Shown one piece after another: positions 7,835-15,489 of a stretch of 34,940 nt of DNA. The notes beneath the pieces are model-generated. The model made no database searches and was not told where the DNA came from. It saw only the letters and a list, made by a program, of their open reading frames with translations. The translations under genes and the position numbers were made by a program. How positions within the stretch are numbered: position 1 is the first letter of the stretch; every line of letters starts with the position of its first letter. Source of the stretch: Candidatus Jordarchaeia archaeon (GTDB taxonomy: Archaea; Asgardarchaeota; Jordiarchaeia; Jordiarchaeales; Jordiarchaeaceae); the NCBI GenBank assembly GCA_018383815.1, contig JAHAWU010000025.1, positions 1 to 34,940 on the forward strand, in the 5' to 3' direction.

Positions 7835-8851
7835 TTATCCTCTCCTTTTTTGGTGTCCTAACCATTTTCCCATATGGTTTACTACGGTGTAAAACGCTTC
7901 TTGGTCTCCCAAAATTGCTTTCAGTATGGTGCGGTCCGTGATTATCTCTCCTTTTAAAACCGCATGGTATACATCCATCTCTTCTTTGATCATTTCGTGG
8001 ACTTTGTCGTCGCCTTCTGATACTTTGAGGAGCTTTTTGAAAACCTTTTTCGTGTTTTTTGGATTTTCGTCTATGATGAACTCGATGAGCCAGTACCAGA
8101 AATCTGTTTCCAGGTCCTTTGGTGTTTTAACTGTTTTGTCTATGTAAGATAGGAGGAATTCGGTGATCTTATCCTTGTTTATCGAAAACAGGAGTGTGAA
8201 TGCAGGTGCCATCTGGCTTGGTTTCAGTTTCTGCTCTAAGAACATGTTTTCCACCAGTTCCCACACAGGTTCCCCGTACTTAGCCAGAGAGGATATGACC
8301 ATGTCGATGGTCTCCTCGTAGAGTTCCTCGTCTAAAAGTTCTATAAGATAGGGAATCGCCTCCTCACCATCAATTTTTATAATAGTAGCAAGGGCAAACC
8401 CCCATACTGGTTCTTCTCTCAGCCGAATGTAGTCCATTAACGGCTTAATTGCGGCGGATCCAAATCTATTAGTTATGGCTAAAACTACGGGTAGCAATTC
8501 ATTTGAAACATGAAGCGCTAGCTCTTCGCCGTAAGACTTGTAATCCAATCCTTTTGCGCGTGAGAACTGCTGGATAAGTTCTTCGAGTGACATCTGGTCA
8601 ATTTCTTCTTGGGAAAGGCCCAGCTTAAATATGTCCTCAAATCGCGGTTTCGCTTTCTTCTGCGGAGTTGCAGGTGGTTTACGTTTCAGCTTCACCTTCT
8701 CAGGATGGGGTTTTGCAGAACGTTCAGATATACCTAAAGCGATTTTTCTCGCTTCCCTACTACTGCCCACCTTTATTCCATGGCTTTTCCTCAAATGTTT
8801 TTTAATGTTCCTAACCACGCGGCCACAGATATGACAGGTTACTACGCCCAT
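7835..8851 (-). CDS. C2H2 zinc finger plus HEAT/ARM-like repeat protein
   Basis: Starting at ATG 8851 the protein is 338 aa. It opens with a C2H2 finger, TCHICGRVVRNIKKHLRKSH, then a basic linker of ~50 residues rich in Lys/Pro, then helical repeats (~100-330) that look HEAT-like: AIKPLMDYIRLREEPVWGF, IPYLIELLDEELYEETIDM and EPVWELVENMF. This suggests a nucleic-acid-contacting finger with a helical scaffold for partner binding; no enzyme motif is seen. ATG 8869 (MGKVKK) and GTG 8938 are possible upstream starts. I chose 8851 because AGTGAAG precedes it. No named family recognised. It stands alone between MITE A and element C. Confidence 0.6.
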   Translation of the reverse strand: MGVVTCHICGRVVRNIKKHLRKSHGIKVGSSREARKIALGISERSAKPHPEKVKLKRKPPATPQKKAKPRFEDIFKLGLSQEEIDQMSLEELIQQFSRAKGLDYKSYGEELALHVSNELLPVVLAITNRFGSAAIKPLMDYIRLREEPVWGFALATIIKIDGEEAIPYLIELLDEELYEETIDMVISSLAKYGEPVWELVENMFLEQKLKPSQMAPAFTLLFSINKDKITEFLLSYIDKTVKTPKDLETDFWYWLIEFIIDENPKNTKKVFKKLLKVSEGDDKVHEMIKEEMDVYHAVLKGEIITDRTILKAILGDQEAFYTVVNHMGKWLGHQKRRG

Positions 8852-8987
8852 TTTCTTCACTTTTCCCATTTTTCCAGTGCGCAAAAAAGCACCATAACGG
8901 CGGCTCCCAATCCAAATGATTAGTAAATAATAAGCCACACCGACAAGAATGAAGCATTACCACGCCTACCTATATAAGAAAGTTCAT

Positions 8988-9208
8988 GGGCATAAAAAGT
9001 TTTTAGTGCATTTTTGGTATTGGGGCCTGTTTGGACACAAAGGTTCCCCTAGAAAAGGGTTAGGCTTCAATTGGAAAGAAGCTCTATTAGGGCTCCTTTC
9101 GGCAAAAGGAATAAGTTGGGAGACCCAAGACCACACGTAGGAAACAACTTGAAGCCCCAAGGTCCGAAGACGTTCTCCAGCGGCTTGCGCTAAAAACTTT
9201 TTACGCCC
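8988..9208 (+). mobile_element. Element C, left copy, upstream of the cas block
   Basis: A 221-bp element bounded by 22-bp near-perfect inverted repeats, core GTAAAAAGTTTTTAG (8988-9009 and 9187-9208; the left copy reads ATAAAAAG). The interior aligns along its whole length with the reverse complement of 17818-18040, sharing TTCAATTGGAAAGAAGC, CTATTAGGGCTCCTTT and GTCCGAAGACGTTCTCCAG. A short frame encodes FNWKEALLGLLSAKG before a stop, a decayed form of the peptide better preserved in the right copy. The two copies face each other across the cas genes. Confidence 0.7.
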
Positions 9209-9277
9209 TTTTAAAAATGCTCTAAAGCTTTTCTTATGCCTTTTCCTTTCCGCTTTTTAGAATTATAATGTAATTAT

Positions 9278-9310
9278 GGAAATATATTTCCGAAATGTTT
9301 ATATTTCCCC
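9278..9310 (+). promoter_or_regulatory. Adaptation-operon promoter with palindrome
   Basis: A perfect 14-bp palindrome GGAAATATATTTCC (9278-9291) sits just upstream of the TATA box GTTTATATTT (9297-9306), which is followed by CCCC. The first gene starts 65 bases further on. The same palindrome core and TATA/C-run are found before nurA-herA. The palindrome overlaps the place where TFB would bind, so a repressor or co-activator site is plausible. Confidence 0.5.
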
Positions 9311-9370
9311 AAAACAATAAATAAACCAACCCCCCTTGCGAGAGAAAAAAAAATCGGGAGAAAAAATAGG

Positions 9371-10267
9371 ATGACCATAACCATCACCCAACAAATCATA
9401 ACCCCCCACCCCGAAGAAACACCCCAAAAAGAAGACACCCAATTCATAGTAAGAGGATACAGCTGGCGACCCTTCCTAGGAATCACCCTCCCACACCTAG
9501 ACCTATTAACACCCCAAGGACTGGGAAGCGCCCCACTCTTCGGAGAACACACCCTCACACTCACAAAAGAAAAATACTGCCTAGAATGCCAAAACCCCAC
9601 AAACACACAGTACTGCCCCCAATGCCAAAAACTCCCAAAAATACAGAGACTAGAATGCATAACCAAAGGAGCAGGAACACCCTACAACCAACAATGCAAC
9701 CCCAAAAACCCACCATGCAACTCACCCTGGGCCGCCCAACACTGCGGAGAAGAACACGTAATCTACATAGCAGGATTCGGAGAACTCTTCAAAGTAGGAG
9801 TAACCCGAACAGAAAGATGGAGTGAACCCGATGGATACAAGTACCGACTAATAGAGCAAGGAGCAGACTGCGCCACAGTACTCAGAGGAAACCTAAACCT
9901 GGCCACGGCTCAAGAAACAGAGCAGCTCATAGCCGATGCTCTAGACCTGGAAACCAGAGTAGTATTCGACTACAAAGTCGCAGAATTTTCAAACCCCAAA
10001 GGACCAAAAATTACGGAATTAAGAAAACTAAGCCAAGAAGCAGCAAGAAGATTCGGTTTACACATAGTATGCACACTAGACCTAAGCCAAGTTTATGGTG
10101 TACGCCCCGAACTCATGGTAGATATGAGCATATGGCAGATTGAAGACCTGCTTGGAAAAGTAGTTTATGTGAGGGGAAATATACTATACCTTCAATCCTG
10201 CAGCTTACTTGTAGCCTATGACCTTAGCTCTGCGAGGGGGAAAGGAGTAATCTGCGAGGAGGACTAA
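9371..10267 (+). CDS. DUF2797 zinc-binding, GIY-YIG-like protein in the cas operon
   Basis: A 298-aa DUF2797-type protein. The N-terminus carries a Cys-rich zinc region: C70/C73, C82/C85 (YCPQCQKLP), C96, C109, C116, C125. Then comes the family core HVIYIAGFGELFKVGVTRTERW (129-150) and RLIEQGADCATV, resembling the GIY-YIG/T5orf172 fold, with a later acidic ETEQLI as a possible catalytic Glu. DUF2797 has no established function. Its stop is one base before the cas1 start, and it leads the cas1-cas2-cas4 operon, so it is probably made with the adaptation proteins and may process or hold DNA ends. Whether it is a nuclease is inference. ATG 9371 is preceded by GGGAG and AGG. Codons are strikingly A/C-rich, as in cas1. 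Confidence 0.8.
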   Translation: MTITITQQIITPHPEETPQKEDTQFIVRGYSWRPFLGITLPHLDLLTPQGLGSAPLFGEHTLTLTKEKYCLECQNPTNTQYCPQCQKLPKIQRLECITKGAGTPYNQQCNPKNPPCNSPWAAQHCGEEHVIYIAGFGELFKVGVTRTERWSEPDGYKYRLIEQGADCATVLRGNLNLATAQETEQLIADALDLETRVVFDYKVAEFSNPKGPKITELRKLSQEAARRFGLHIVCTLDLSQVYGVRPELMVDMSIWQIEDLLGKVVYVRGNILYLQSCSLLVAYDLSSARGKGVICEED

Positions 10268-10268
10268 A

Positions 10269-11324
10269 TTGCTAATCGAAGTAAACAGTCACGGCTCCTT
10301 CATAGGAAAAAAGGGACAATGCATAAAAATAACCTGCGCAGGCGAAAAACTCGCAGAGGTTCCAGTAGTCAAACTCACAGAAATCATAGTCTCCGCCTCC
10401 ACAACCATATCCTCCGACGCAGTAAAACTACTAGCAGAAAACGGAGTACCCATACTATTCATGGGCGCAGGAAAACCAGTAGCCCTACTCCACGGATTCT
10501 TCATGCACGGAACAGTCCTCACACGCAGAGAACAAATAACCGCCTACACAGACCAAAGAGGAACACACCTAGCCAAAGCCTTCGTAGACGCAGGAATGAC
10601 CAACAAACACCGCCTACTCAACTACTTCGCAAACAGCAGACGACGCACCGACCCCACAACAGCGAAAAATCTGGAAACAGCCACCCAAGAAATAAAAAAT
10701 GTACAGGAAAAATTGAGCCAAATAAACGGACTAATCACCGAAAACCGCTACGAACTAATGGGACTAGAAGCAGAAGCCACCCGCATATACTACCAAGCCC
10801 TAAGACTAATCCTACCCGAAGAAATAAGATTCCAAAGAAGAGAAAAAAGACCACCCCGAGATCCATTCAACGCCGCCCTCAGCCTAGGATACACCATACT
10901 AAACAGCAGAGTACTGGCAGCAGTAACCGCCTGCGGACTAGAACCCTTCGCAGGATTCCTACACGCAGACCGCTCCGGAAAACCCTCACTAGTCCTAGAC
11001 CTATCAGAAGAATTCAGGCAGCCACTAGTAGACAGAACCGCCATAAGCATGTTCACCCAAGGAACACTAACCCAAAAAGACTTCCAACACACAGGCAGCG
11101 GACTCCTATTCACAGAAGAAGCCAAGAAAAAATACATCCAAGCCATACTAAAAAGACTGGAAGGCGAAGCAAAACCAGAAGAGAATAAAACATCCCTGGA
11201 AAACATGATCTTCCACCAGGCAAGAGAAATCGCCCGCTACCTCCTCGGAAAATCCCCATCCTACACCCCCTACACCTTCGAATGGTGGGGAACAACAGCA
11301 GCGGGGGAAAACCAAAATGAATAA
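10269..11324 (+). CDS. cas1: CRISPR integrase Cas1
   Basis: The metal-dependent spacer integrase, 351 aa, which acts as a (Cas1)4-(Cas2)2 complex. The N-terminal beta domain starts LIEVNSHGSFIGKKGQCI. The catalytic triad is visible: E167 in MGLEAEATRIYY, H232 in GFLHADRSGKPS, D244 in LVLDLSEEFR with E247 beside it. Length is normal for archaeal Cas1 with a ~30-aa Pro/Glu tail. The start is TTG 10269, one base after the DUF2797 stop. It overlaps cas2 by 8 bases. The coding strand is A/C-rich enough that a long basic shadow frame runs inside it. Confidence 0.97.
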   Translation: MLIEVNSHGSFIGKKGQCIKITCAGEKLAEVPVVKLTEIIVSASTTISSDAVKLLAENGVPILFMGAGKPVALLHGFFMHGTVLTRREQITAYTDQRGTHLAKAFVDAGMTNKHRLLNYFANSRRRTDPTTAKNLETATQEIKNVQEKLSQINGLITENRYELMGLEAEATRIYYQALRLILPEEIRFQRREKRPPRDPFNAALSLGYTILNSRVLAAVTACGLEPFAGFLHADRSGKPSLVLDLSEEFRQPLVDRTAISMFTQGTLTQKDFQHTGSGLLFTEEAKKKYIQAILKRLEGEAKPEENKTSLENMIFHQAREIARYLLGKSPSYTPYTFEWWGTTAAGENQNE

Positions 11325-11595
11325 CATCGTAACCTACGATGTACCAGACGACAGACTGCGGGCAAAAATAGCCGCCCGACTCTTCGGCTACGGCCTCAAA
11401 AGACTACAAAAAAGCGTCTTCATAGGCGAAATGAGCAGAAACAAAGCAGAAATGCTAGCCCTAGAACTGGAAGACCTCGTGGGAGGAGAACCAGCAGACA
11501 TACGCATATTCCCAGTATGCGAAAAATGTTTCGAAGCTCACATTGTGGTGTGTGAACTCCACGATGTGGCTGAGGAGGAGGTAGTAATAACTTGA
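11317..11595 (+). CDS. cas2: CRISPR adaptation protein Cas2
   Basis: A 92-aa ferredoxin-fold structural partner of Cas1. It begins MNNIVTYDVPDDRLRAKIAARL with the conserved Asp8, then FGYGLKRLQKSVFIGEM, the usual second block. The C-terminus (DIRIFPVCEKCFEAHIVV) fits the last strand. It overlaps cas1 by 8 bases and cas4 by 4 (TTGA). Length is typical. Confidence 0.95.
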   Translation: MNNIVTYDVPDDRLRAKIAARLFGYGLKRLQKSVFIGEMSRNKAEMLALELEDLVGGEPADIRIFPVCEKCFEAHIVVCELHDVAEEEVVIT

Positions 11596-12191
11596 CCGTT
11601 TGGGAGTGCGTAAGACCCAGAATCATTTTTACCGCCGAAGACATAAGGCAGTACGGATACTGCAAAAGGAAACCCTACTTCCGCCACGTGTTAAAAGCCA
11701 GATTCCAACCCTCAGTCAAAATGGTGAGAGGCGAAAAAATACACCAAAAAACATGCAGAGCCAAAAGCCTAGAAATAGAGGAAGGTAGAGGTGTCTCACG
11801 CTACTACAACATGTACCTATGCTCTGAAGCCCTAGGACTCGCAGCCATAATAGACTACTTCGAATACGATGGAGAAAAAATAACACTAGTGGACGTAAAG
11901 TCTGGGGCGGGAGCCTCAAAAAAAATGTTTGAAGGATACTACCTCCAAATGGCCGCCTACGCCCTACTCGTAGAAGTGTGCCTAGATATACCCGTAAAAA
12001 GCGTACTAATACGGTACGAAGACGACAAAAAGGAGAGGCTCTTGGAAATAGATTTCAAAGCCAAAGTTGCAGTGCTCCAAATCCTAAAAAGGCTAAGAGA
12101 AATGGCGGAAAACGAAACAATACCACCACCAACCAAAAACCCCAAAAAATGCACCGACTGCGAAGCGTGGAAAATATGCAGAAGGGTTTAG
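11592..12191 (+). CDS. cas4: Cas4 nuclease
   Basis: A 199-aa RecB-like nuclease with an iron-sulphur cluster that trims prespacers and sets their PAM orientation. Cluster ligands are C24 (GYCKRKPYF) and C187, C190, C196 (KKCTDCEAWKIC). Nuclease residues are H51, D88 (IIDYFEYDG), D101 and K103 (LVDVKSG), and the QxxxY motif at Q119-Y123. Everything needed for activity is present. The start is TTG 11592, overlapping the cas2 stop. It is the last gene of the adaptation operon; a 140-base gap follows. Confidence 0.95.
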   Translation: MTVWECVRPRIIFTAEDIRQYGYCKRKPYFRHVLKARFQPSVKMVRGEKIHQKTCRAKSLEIEEGRGVSRYYNMYLCSEALGLAAIIDYFEYDGEKITLVDVKSGAGASKKMFEGYYLQMAAYALLVEVCLDIPVKSVLIRYEDDKKERLLEIDFKAKVAVLQILKRLREMAENETIPPPTKNPKKCTDCEAWKICRRV

Positions 12192-12331
12192 AGTTTGTGG
12201 ACATTTGAAGAAAAGTTTATAGAAGAAAATGGAGGAATATTAATTTAGTTAGAATAATTTCTAGGCACATATTGGTTTTATTCCCTCGTTTGAGAATAAA
12301 AATTGTGTATCAAGATTGGGGGAAGTGAGAT
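12192..12331 (+). promoter_or_regulatory. Promoter region of the interference operon
   Basis: A 140-base gap separates cas4 from the next gene. A TATA-like AGTTTATAGA lies near 12224-12233, and GGGGGAAGTGAG directly precedes the ATG at 12332 as a good ribosome-binding site. This implies a separate transcription unit for the effector genes. Confidence 0.4.
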
Positions 12332-13438
12332 ATGTTGTTGAGAGTTGTAAAAACGGGAATGGAGTTGTTTGATGCTTGCAGGGCATATGGATTGGGTTTG
12401 ATTCTTTCGACTGTTTCAACTATTGAGGATGTTTATGAACGAGTTGTTTTGCAGGATTATGGTTCTTACTATCAGATTGAAGGGCCATCCATTGCTGGCA
12501 AAAATTTAACTAGTGATATCCGCTGGTTAAATTTGTTTAGTCCGAGTGATAGCTGGGCTAGAATTTTTCTCACTTTAATTAAATCTCCCACTCTCAATGT
12601 GAAAAGTGTGGAACAAAAAAAGGAGTTAGAAGAGAGGACGAAGAACCAAATTAGCATCTATTCGTCCGTTCTGGAGTCTAATCTACAAAATATACTCTCG
12701 CAGTATTCAGGTTTTTATTTTCCTGAGATAACAACTGGCAGTAAGAAGGATTTTGGAACGCTACTTCAATCTTTGGAGGGTTCGGCCTCGAAGGGTTTTA
12801 GGCGGGCGGTTAGGGATGGATATGAGGAGGGAAAACAGATTTATGCGCCTATGGGTGATTTGGCCTTAGCTTATCTTGGGGGTGCTAAATTTATTCATTG
12901 GATTTGGGGGGATAGCATGATAGGGGTTTTACCTTTGCCTCAGCGTGTTGAGGTAATGAATCATTTAGAAATTGAAAAATTTTTAGAAAGCAAATTTGTG
13001 AATAGGGTTAGTGTCACCTCTTCTATTGCCCATTATGCTGTCATCTTTGCAGAGAGGATAAGGGAAAAGAAGGCGAGTCAGGAGAGTTACACTGACAGGT
13101 ATTCTTCGCTAGCGTTTAATGCTATGGTTAAAACTGGTAATCAGTGGAAACCTGTGTCCGGGGGAATATTTCCTCTCGAGTTGCTGTTTTCGCTTGTTGA
13201 GCGGAATCTTCATGTTTCGGGAGAAATTTTTGATATTTGGGACAGCTTGTTTAATTTGGGAAACATGAAGGGGTATGAGGATTTAGCGCAGAGTTTAGGG
13301 GAATTTATTTCTGATCCCCGTTTGGACTTTTTTGAGCATCACGTTAGTGTACTGCTTAGGTATTTGGTTAGAGAAAATGTGAAGGTTAGAACTTATCCTG
13401 AAGAATGTTTAAGGGAGGTTATGAGTTTTGTCGGTTAG
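12332..13438 (+). CDS. cas8a: Probable Cas8a-type large subunit
   Basis: A 368-aa protein in the large-subunit position of a type I-A-like operon, immediately before a small-subunit-like gene, cas7 and cas5. Large subunits recognise the PAM and recruit Cas3. I see no catalytic motif, as expected for the family. The N-terminus (GMELFDACRAYGLGLIL) and a middle segment GDLALAYLGGAKFIHWIWGD are the most structured-looking parts. Length suits Csa4/Cas8a2. The name rests mainly on position and size, because Cas8 proteins diverge beyond eye recognition. The coding strand is T/G-rich, unlike the A/C-rich adaptation genes, hinting at a different history. It overlaps the next gene by 11 bases. Confidence 0.6.
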   Translation: MLLRVVKTGMELFDACRAYGLGLILSTVSTIEDVYERVVLQDYGSYYQIEGPSIAGKNLTSDIRWLNLFSPSDSWARIFLTLIKSPTLNVKSVEQKKELEERTKNQISIYSSVLESNLQNILSQYSGFYFPEITTGSKKDFGTLLQSLEGSASKGFRRAVRDGYEEGKQIYAPMGDLALAYLGGAKFIHWIWGDSMIGVLPLPQRVEVMNHLEIEKFLESKFVNRVSVTSSIAHYAVIFAERIREKKASQESYTDRYSSLAFNAMVKTGNQWKPVSGGIFPLELLFSLVERNLHVSGEIFDIWDSLFNLGNMKGYEDLAQSLGEFISDPRLDFFEHHVSVLLRYLVRENVKVRTYPEECLREVMSFVG

Positions 13439-13781
13439 CTTAACAGAAGTTTTTGAGAACGATGCCATAAAGGCTTTTGGATTTGCTTTAAGGCTCGCTG
13501 TACGGATGAACGACGACTATGCTTCAATGGTGGAGTTAGAATATGTTGAGGAGCCTAAAGAGTTTGCTGAGACAATTAAGAAGTTTCTCCGCAGGTTCGA
13601 GTCTCAATCAAGGAGGTACGAACGAGAGAAGGGACACGTTGGTTTTAGGCCTTCTGAGAACGATTTAACACAGTTAATGAACCTTGTGGATAAGTATGGC
13701 GTAAGGCTCGTCCGTGCAGCATTAATATCTCATGCGTTGGTTAGATCTCCAAAAGAAAAAAGTGAAGGTGAAGAAGAATGA
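13428..13781 (+). CDS. csa5: Probable Csa5-type small subunit
   Basis: A 117-aa acidic, helical protein between the cas8a-like gene and cas7. In I-A systems this slot holds the small subunit (Csa5), which lines the belly of Cascade and holds the non-target strand. Segments such as LMNLVDKYGVRLVRAALISHALVR and ETIKKFLRRFESQSRRYEREKG look helical with basic faces. The start is TTG 13428 inside the cas8a end; it overlaps cas7 by 4 bases. Identification is by position, size and composition. Confidence 0.55.
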   Translation: MSVSLTEVFENDAIKAFGFALRLAVRMNDDYASMVELEYVEEPKEFAETIKKFLRRFESQSRRYEREKGHVGFRPSENDLTQLMNLVDKYGVRLVRAALISHALVRSPKEKSEGEEE

Positions 13782-14710
13782 GCAAAGTTTATGAAATTTC
13801 AATTTTGGGAAGAGCCGTCTGGGACCTACACTCTCTGAATAATGAGGGAACGGTGGGAAATGTAACGGAGCCAAGAACAGTGGTCCTAGCTGATGGAACA
13901 AAAACCGATGGAATTTCTGGAGAAATGCTAAAACATATTCACGTGGCAAAGATGTGGGAGCTAGAAAAGAACAAGAAAAATCTCTGCGAAGCGTGCCAAG
14001 TATTGGAGCCCACAAGAATTGACCGAGTTTTCCAAAAAATGAAAAAGGACGAAAGAAAAGAATACACCTTCGAAAAGGCAGCTTCCAAGGCAATATCGGA
14101 ATGTGCAATATGCGACCTACACGGCTTTCTTGTGCAGACACCCACAGGAGCAAGACCCTCCACAATAGAGTTCGGCTGGGCTCTTGGCATACCAAAAATT
14201 TACAGGGATATTCATGTACATGCAAGACACGCTCTAGGAGAAAAGGCTAGGGAGAAGGGCGCAGGAAAAGAGGCGGTTGAAACTACACAAATGTTATATC
14301 ATAGGCCCACAAGGTCTGGAATGTATGCGATTGTATCCCTGTTTCAGCCCTGGAGAATCGGCCTAAACAATGTAAACTTCGAATACAATATAGAACCAAA
14401 AGAAAGAAAAAGAAGGTACGAGCTTGCCCTAAAGGCGTACCAAGCAATGTTCCTACGAATGGATGGAGCAATGACCACCACGAGACTACCCCACTTGGAG
14501 GACTTTGAGGGAGTAATAGTAGTTTCGAACAACAACTTTCCCGCACCTGTAGTAAGTCCACTGAATAATGGATACAAAGAAAAACTAAAGGGAATTCAAA
14601 GTCAGATAGACACCTTTGAGATTTTGGAATTCAACAGCATTTCTGATTTTGTAAACAGGATTAACGAAATTTCGGGCAGAGACATCTACTCTATCGGTGA
14701 TTCCAAGTGA
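13778..14710 (+). CDS. cas7: Cascade backbone Cas7 (Csa2/DevR type)
   Basis: A 310-aa RAMP-fold subunit that polymerises along the crRNA spacer. Family marks: the start YEISILGRAVWDLHSLNNEG, then DGISGEMLKHIHVAKMWE, then CDLHGFL with ARPSTIEFGWALGIP, all typical of DevR/Csa2. A four-Cys set (C70, C73, C109, C112) could bind zinc in the inserted thumb region. SGMYAIVSLFQPWRIGLNN and the C-terminal DGAMTTTRLPHL complete the pattern. It overlaps both neighbours by 4 bases, so translation is coupled. Confidence 0.9.
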   Translation: MSKVYEISILGRAVWDLHSLNNEGTVGNVTEPRTVVLADGTKTDGISGEMLKHIHVAKMWELEKNKKNLCEACQVLEPTRIDRVFQKMKKDERKEYTFEKAASKAISECAICDLHGFLVQTPTGARPSTIEFGWALGIPKIYRDIHVHARHALGEKAREKGAGKEAVETTQMLYHRPTRSGMYAIVSLFQPWRIGLNNVNFEYNIEPKERKRRYELALKAYQAMFLRMDGAMTTTRLPHLEDFEGVIVVSNNNFPAPVVSPLNNGYKEKLKGIQSQIDTFEILEFNSISDFVNRINEISGRDIYSIGDSK

Positions 14711-15483
14711 CATGGCTCAAAGCAGAGTACGAATTTGCAAGTCTATTCACATATAGGATTCCAAATCTATCCCCCTCCTTTGCATTCTCCTCGCTAATAC
14801 CCGGACCATCAACAGTGAAATTGGCAATGATTTCCACGGCTATAGAAAGAAACGGAAATGTAAATATTGGAAGAGAAATATTTAATGCTGTCAAAAATAG
14901 TAGAATACTTTTTGAAGTTCCAGAAAAAATATCACTTTCTAAGACTTTGATAAAAAGGCTCAAACAAGAAGTAATAGCGAAGAAGATGCCCCCGAAGGAA
15001 AAGATCTCGGGGGTGTGTTCAGTTTGCGGGGAGCAAAAAGATGTATGGACTCTTGATACAGTTTTGATATGTAAAGACTGCGCTTCAAACAAGTTGACTT
15101 CAACCTTTGGAACAAGAGAATATGTACACTATTCTGGACCATTAAAAATATTCATTGAAATCTCAGAGAAAAAAGAGGAAGCAAAGAGGATTTTAAAACA
15201 AATAAAGTACTTTGGAACATCAGACTCCCTAGTGCTCTGCAGAGACGTTTCAGAAGGCCCCCCAAAAGAAAAAATTTGCGCCAAACCCCTAGGAAAAATA
15301 GAGGAACTAGAGAGCCAAAGACTTCCCATAATCCCCCTTCTGGACTTTAAACCAGACATACAATTCGAGGACATTAATCCCTACGAAAAAACTGGGAAGG
15401 CCCCCTTTGTGACAGTACCCTACGTTTTTCCAGTAAAACATGAAAAGGAAGGAAGCAACTGGATAATTTACTCCAGAATATAA
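14707..15483 (+). CDS. cas5: Cascade Cas5 with zinc-ribbon insertion
   Basis: A 258-aa RAMP protein capping the 5-prime handle of crRNA. The segment FAFSSLIPGPSTVKLAMISTAIERNG (about 26-50) is characteristic of archaeal Cas5. An insertion holds two CxxC knuckles, C104/C107 and C122/C125, forming a zinc ribbon. REYVHYSGPLKIFIEI and ILKQIKYFGTSDSLVLC are later beta elements of the fold. It starts at GTG 14707 within the cas7 stop (GTGA). It ends 6 bases from the convergent cas3 stop; the shared T-run may terminate both. No cas6 follows. Confidence 0.85.
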   Translation: MTWLKAEYEFASLFTYRIPNLSPSFAFSSLIPGPSTVKLAMISTAIERNGNVNIGREIFNAVKNSRILFEVPEKISLSKTLIKRLKQEVIAKKMPPKEKISGVCSVCGEQKDVWTLDTVLICKDCASNKLTSTFGTREYVHYSGPLKIFIEISEKKEEAKRILKQIKYFGTSDSLVLCRDVSEGPPKEKICAKPLGKIEELESQRLPIIPLLDFKPDIQFEDINPYEKTGKAPFVTVPYVFPVKHEKEGSNWIIYSRI

Positions 15484-15489
15484 TTTTTT

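Noticed and set aside
10319-11188. A 289-aa very basic frame inside cas1 in another reading phase
   Set aside because: Shadow of the A/C-rich cas1 coding strand; cas1 has its full catalytic triad and the correct operon spacing.
12332-13438. Reading the cas8a-like gene as a Cas10d or other HD-containing large subunit
   Set aside because: No HD or palm motifs are visible, the protein is short, and the HD domain is in Cas3.
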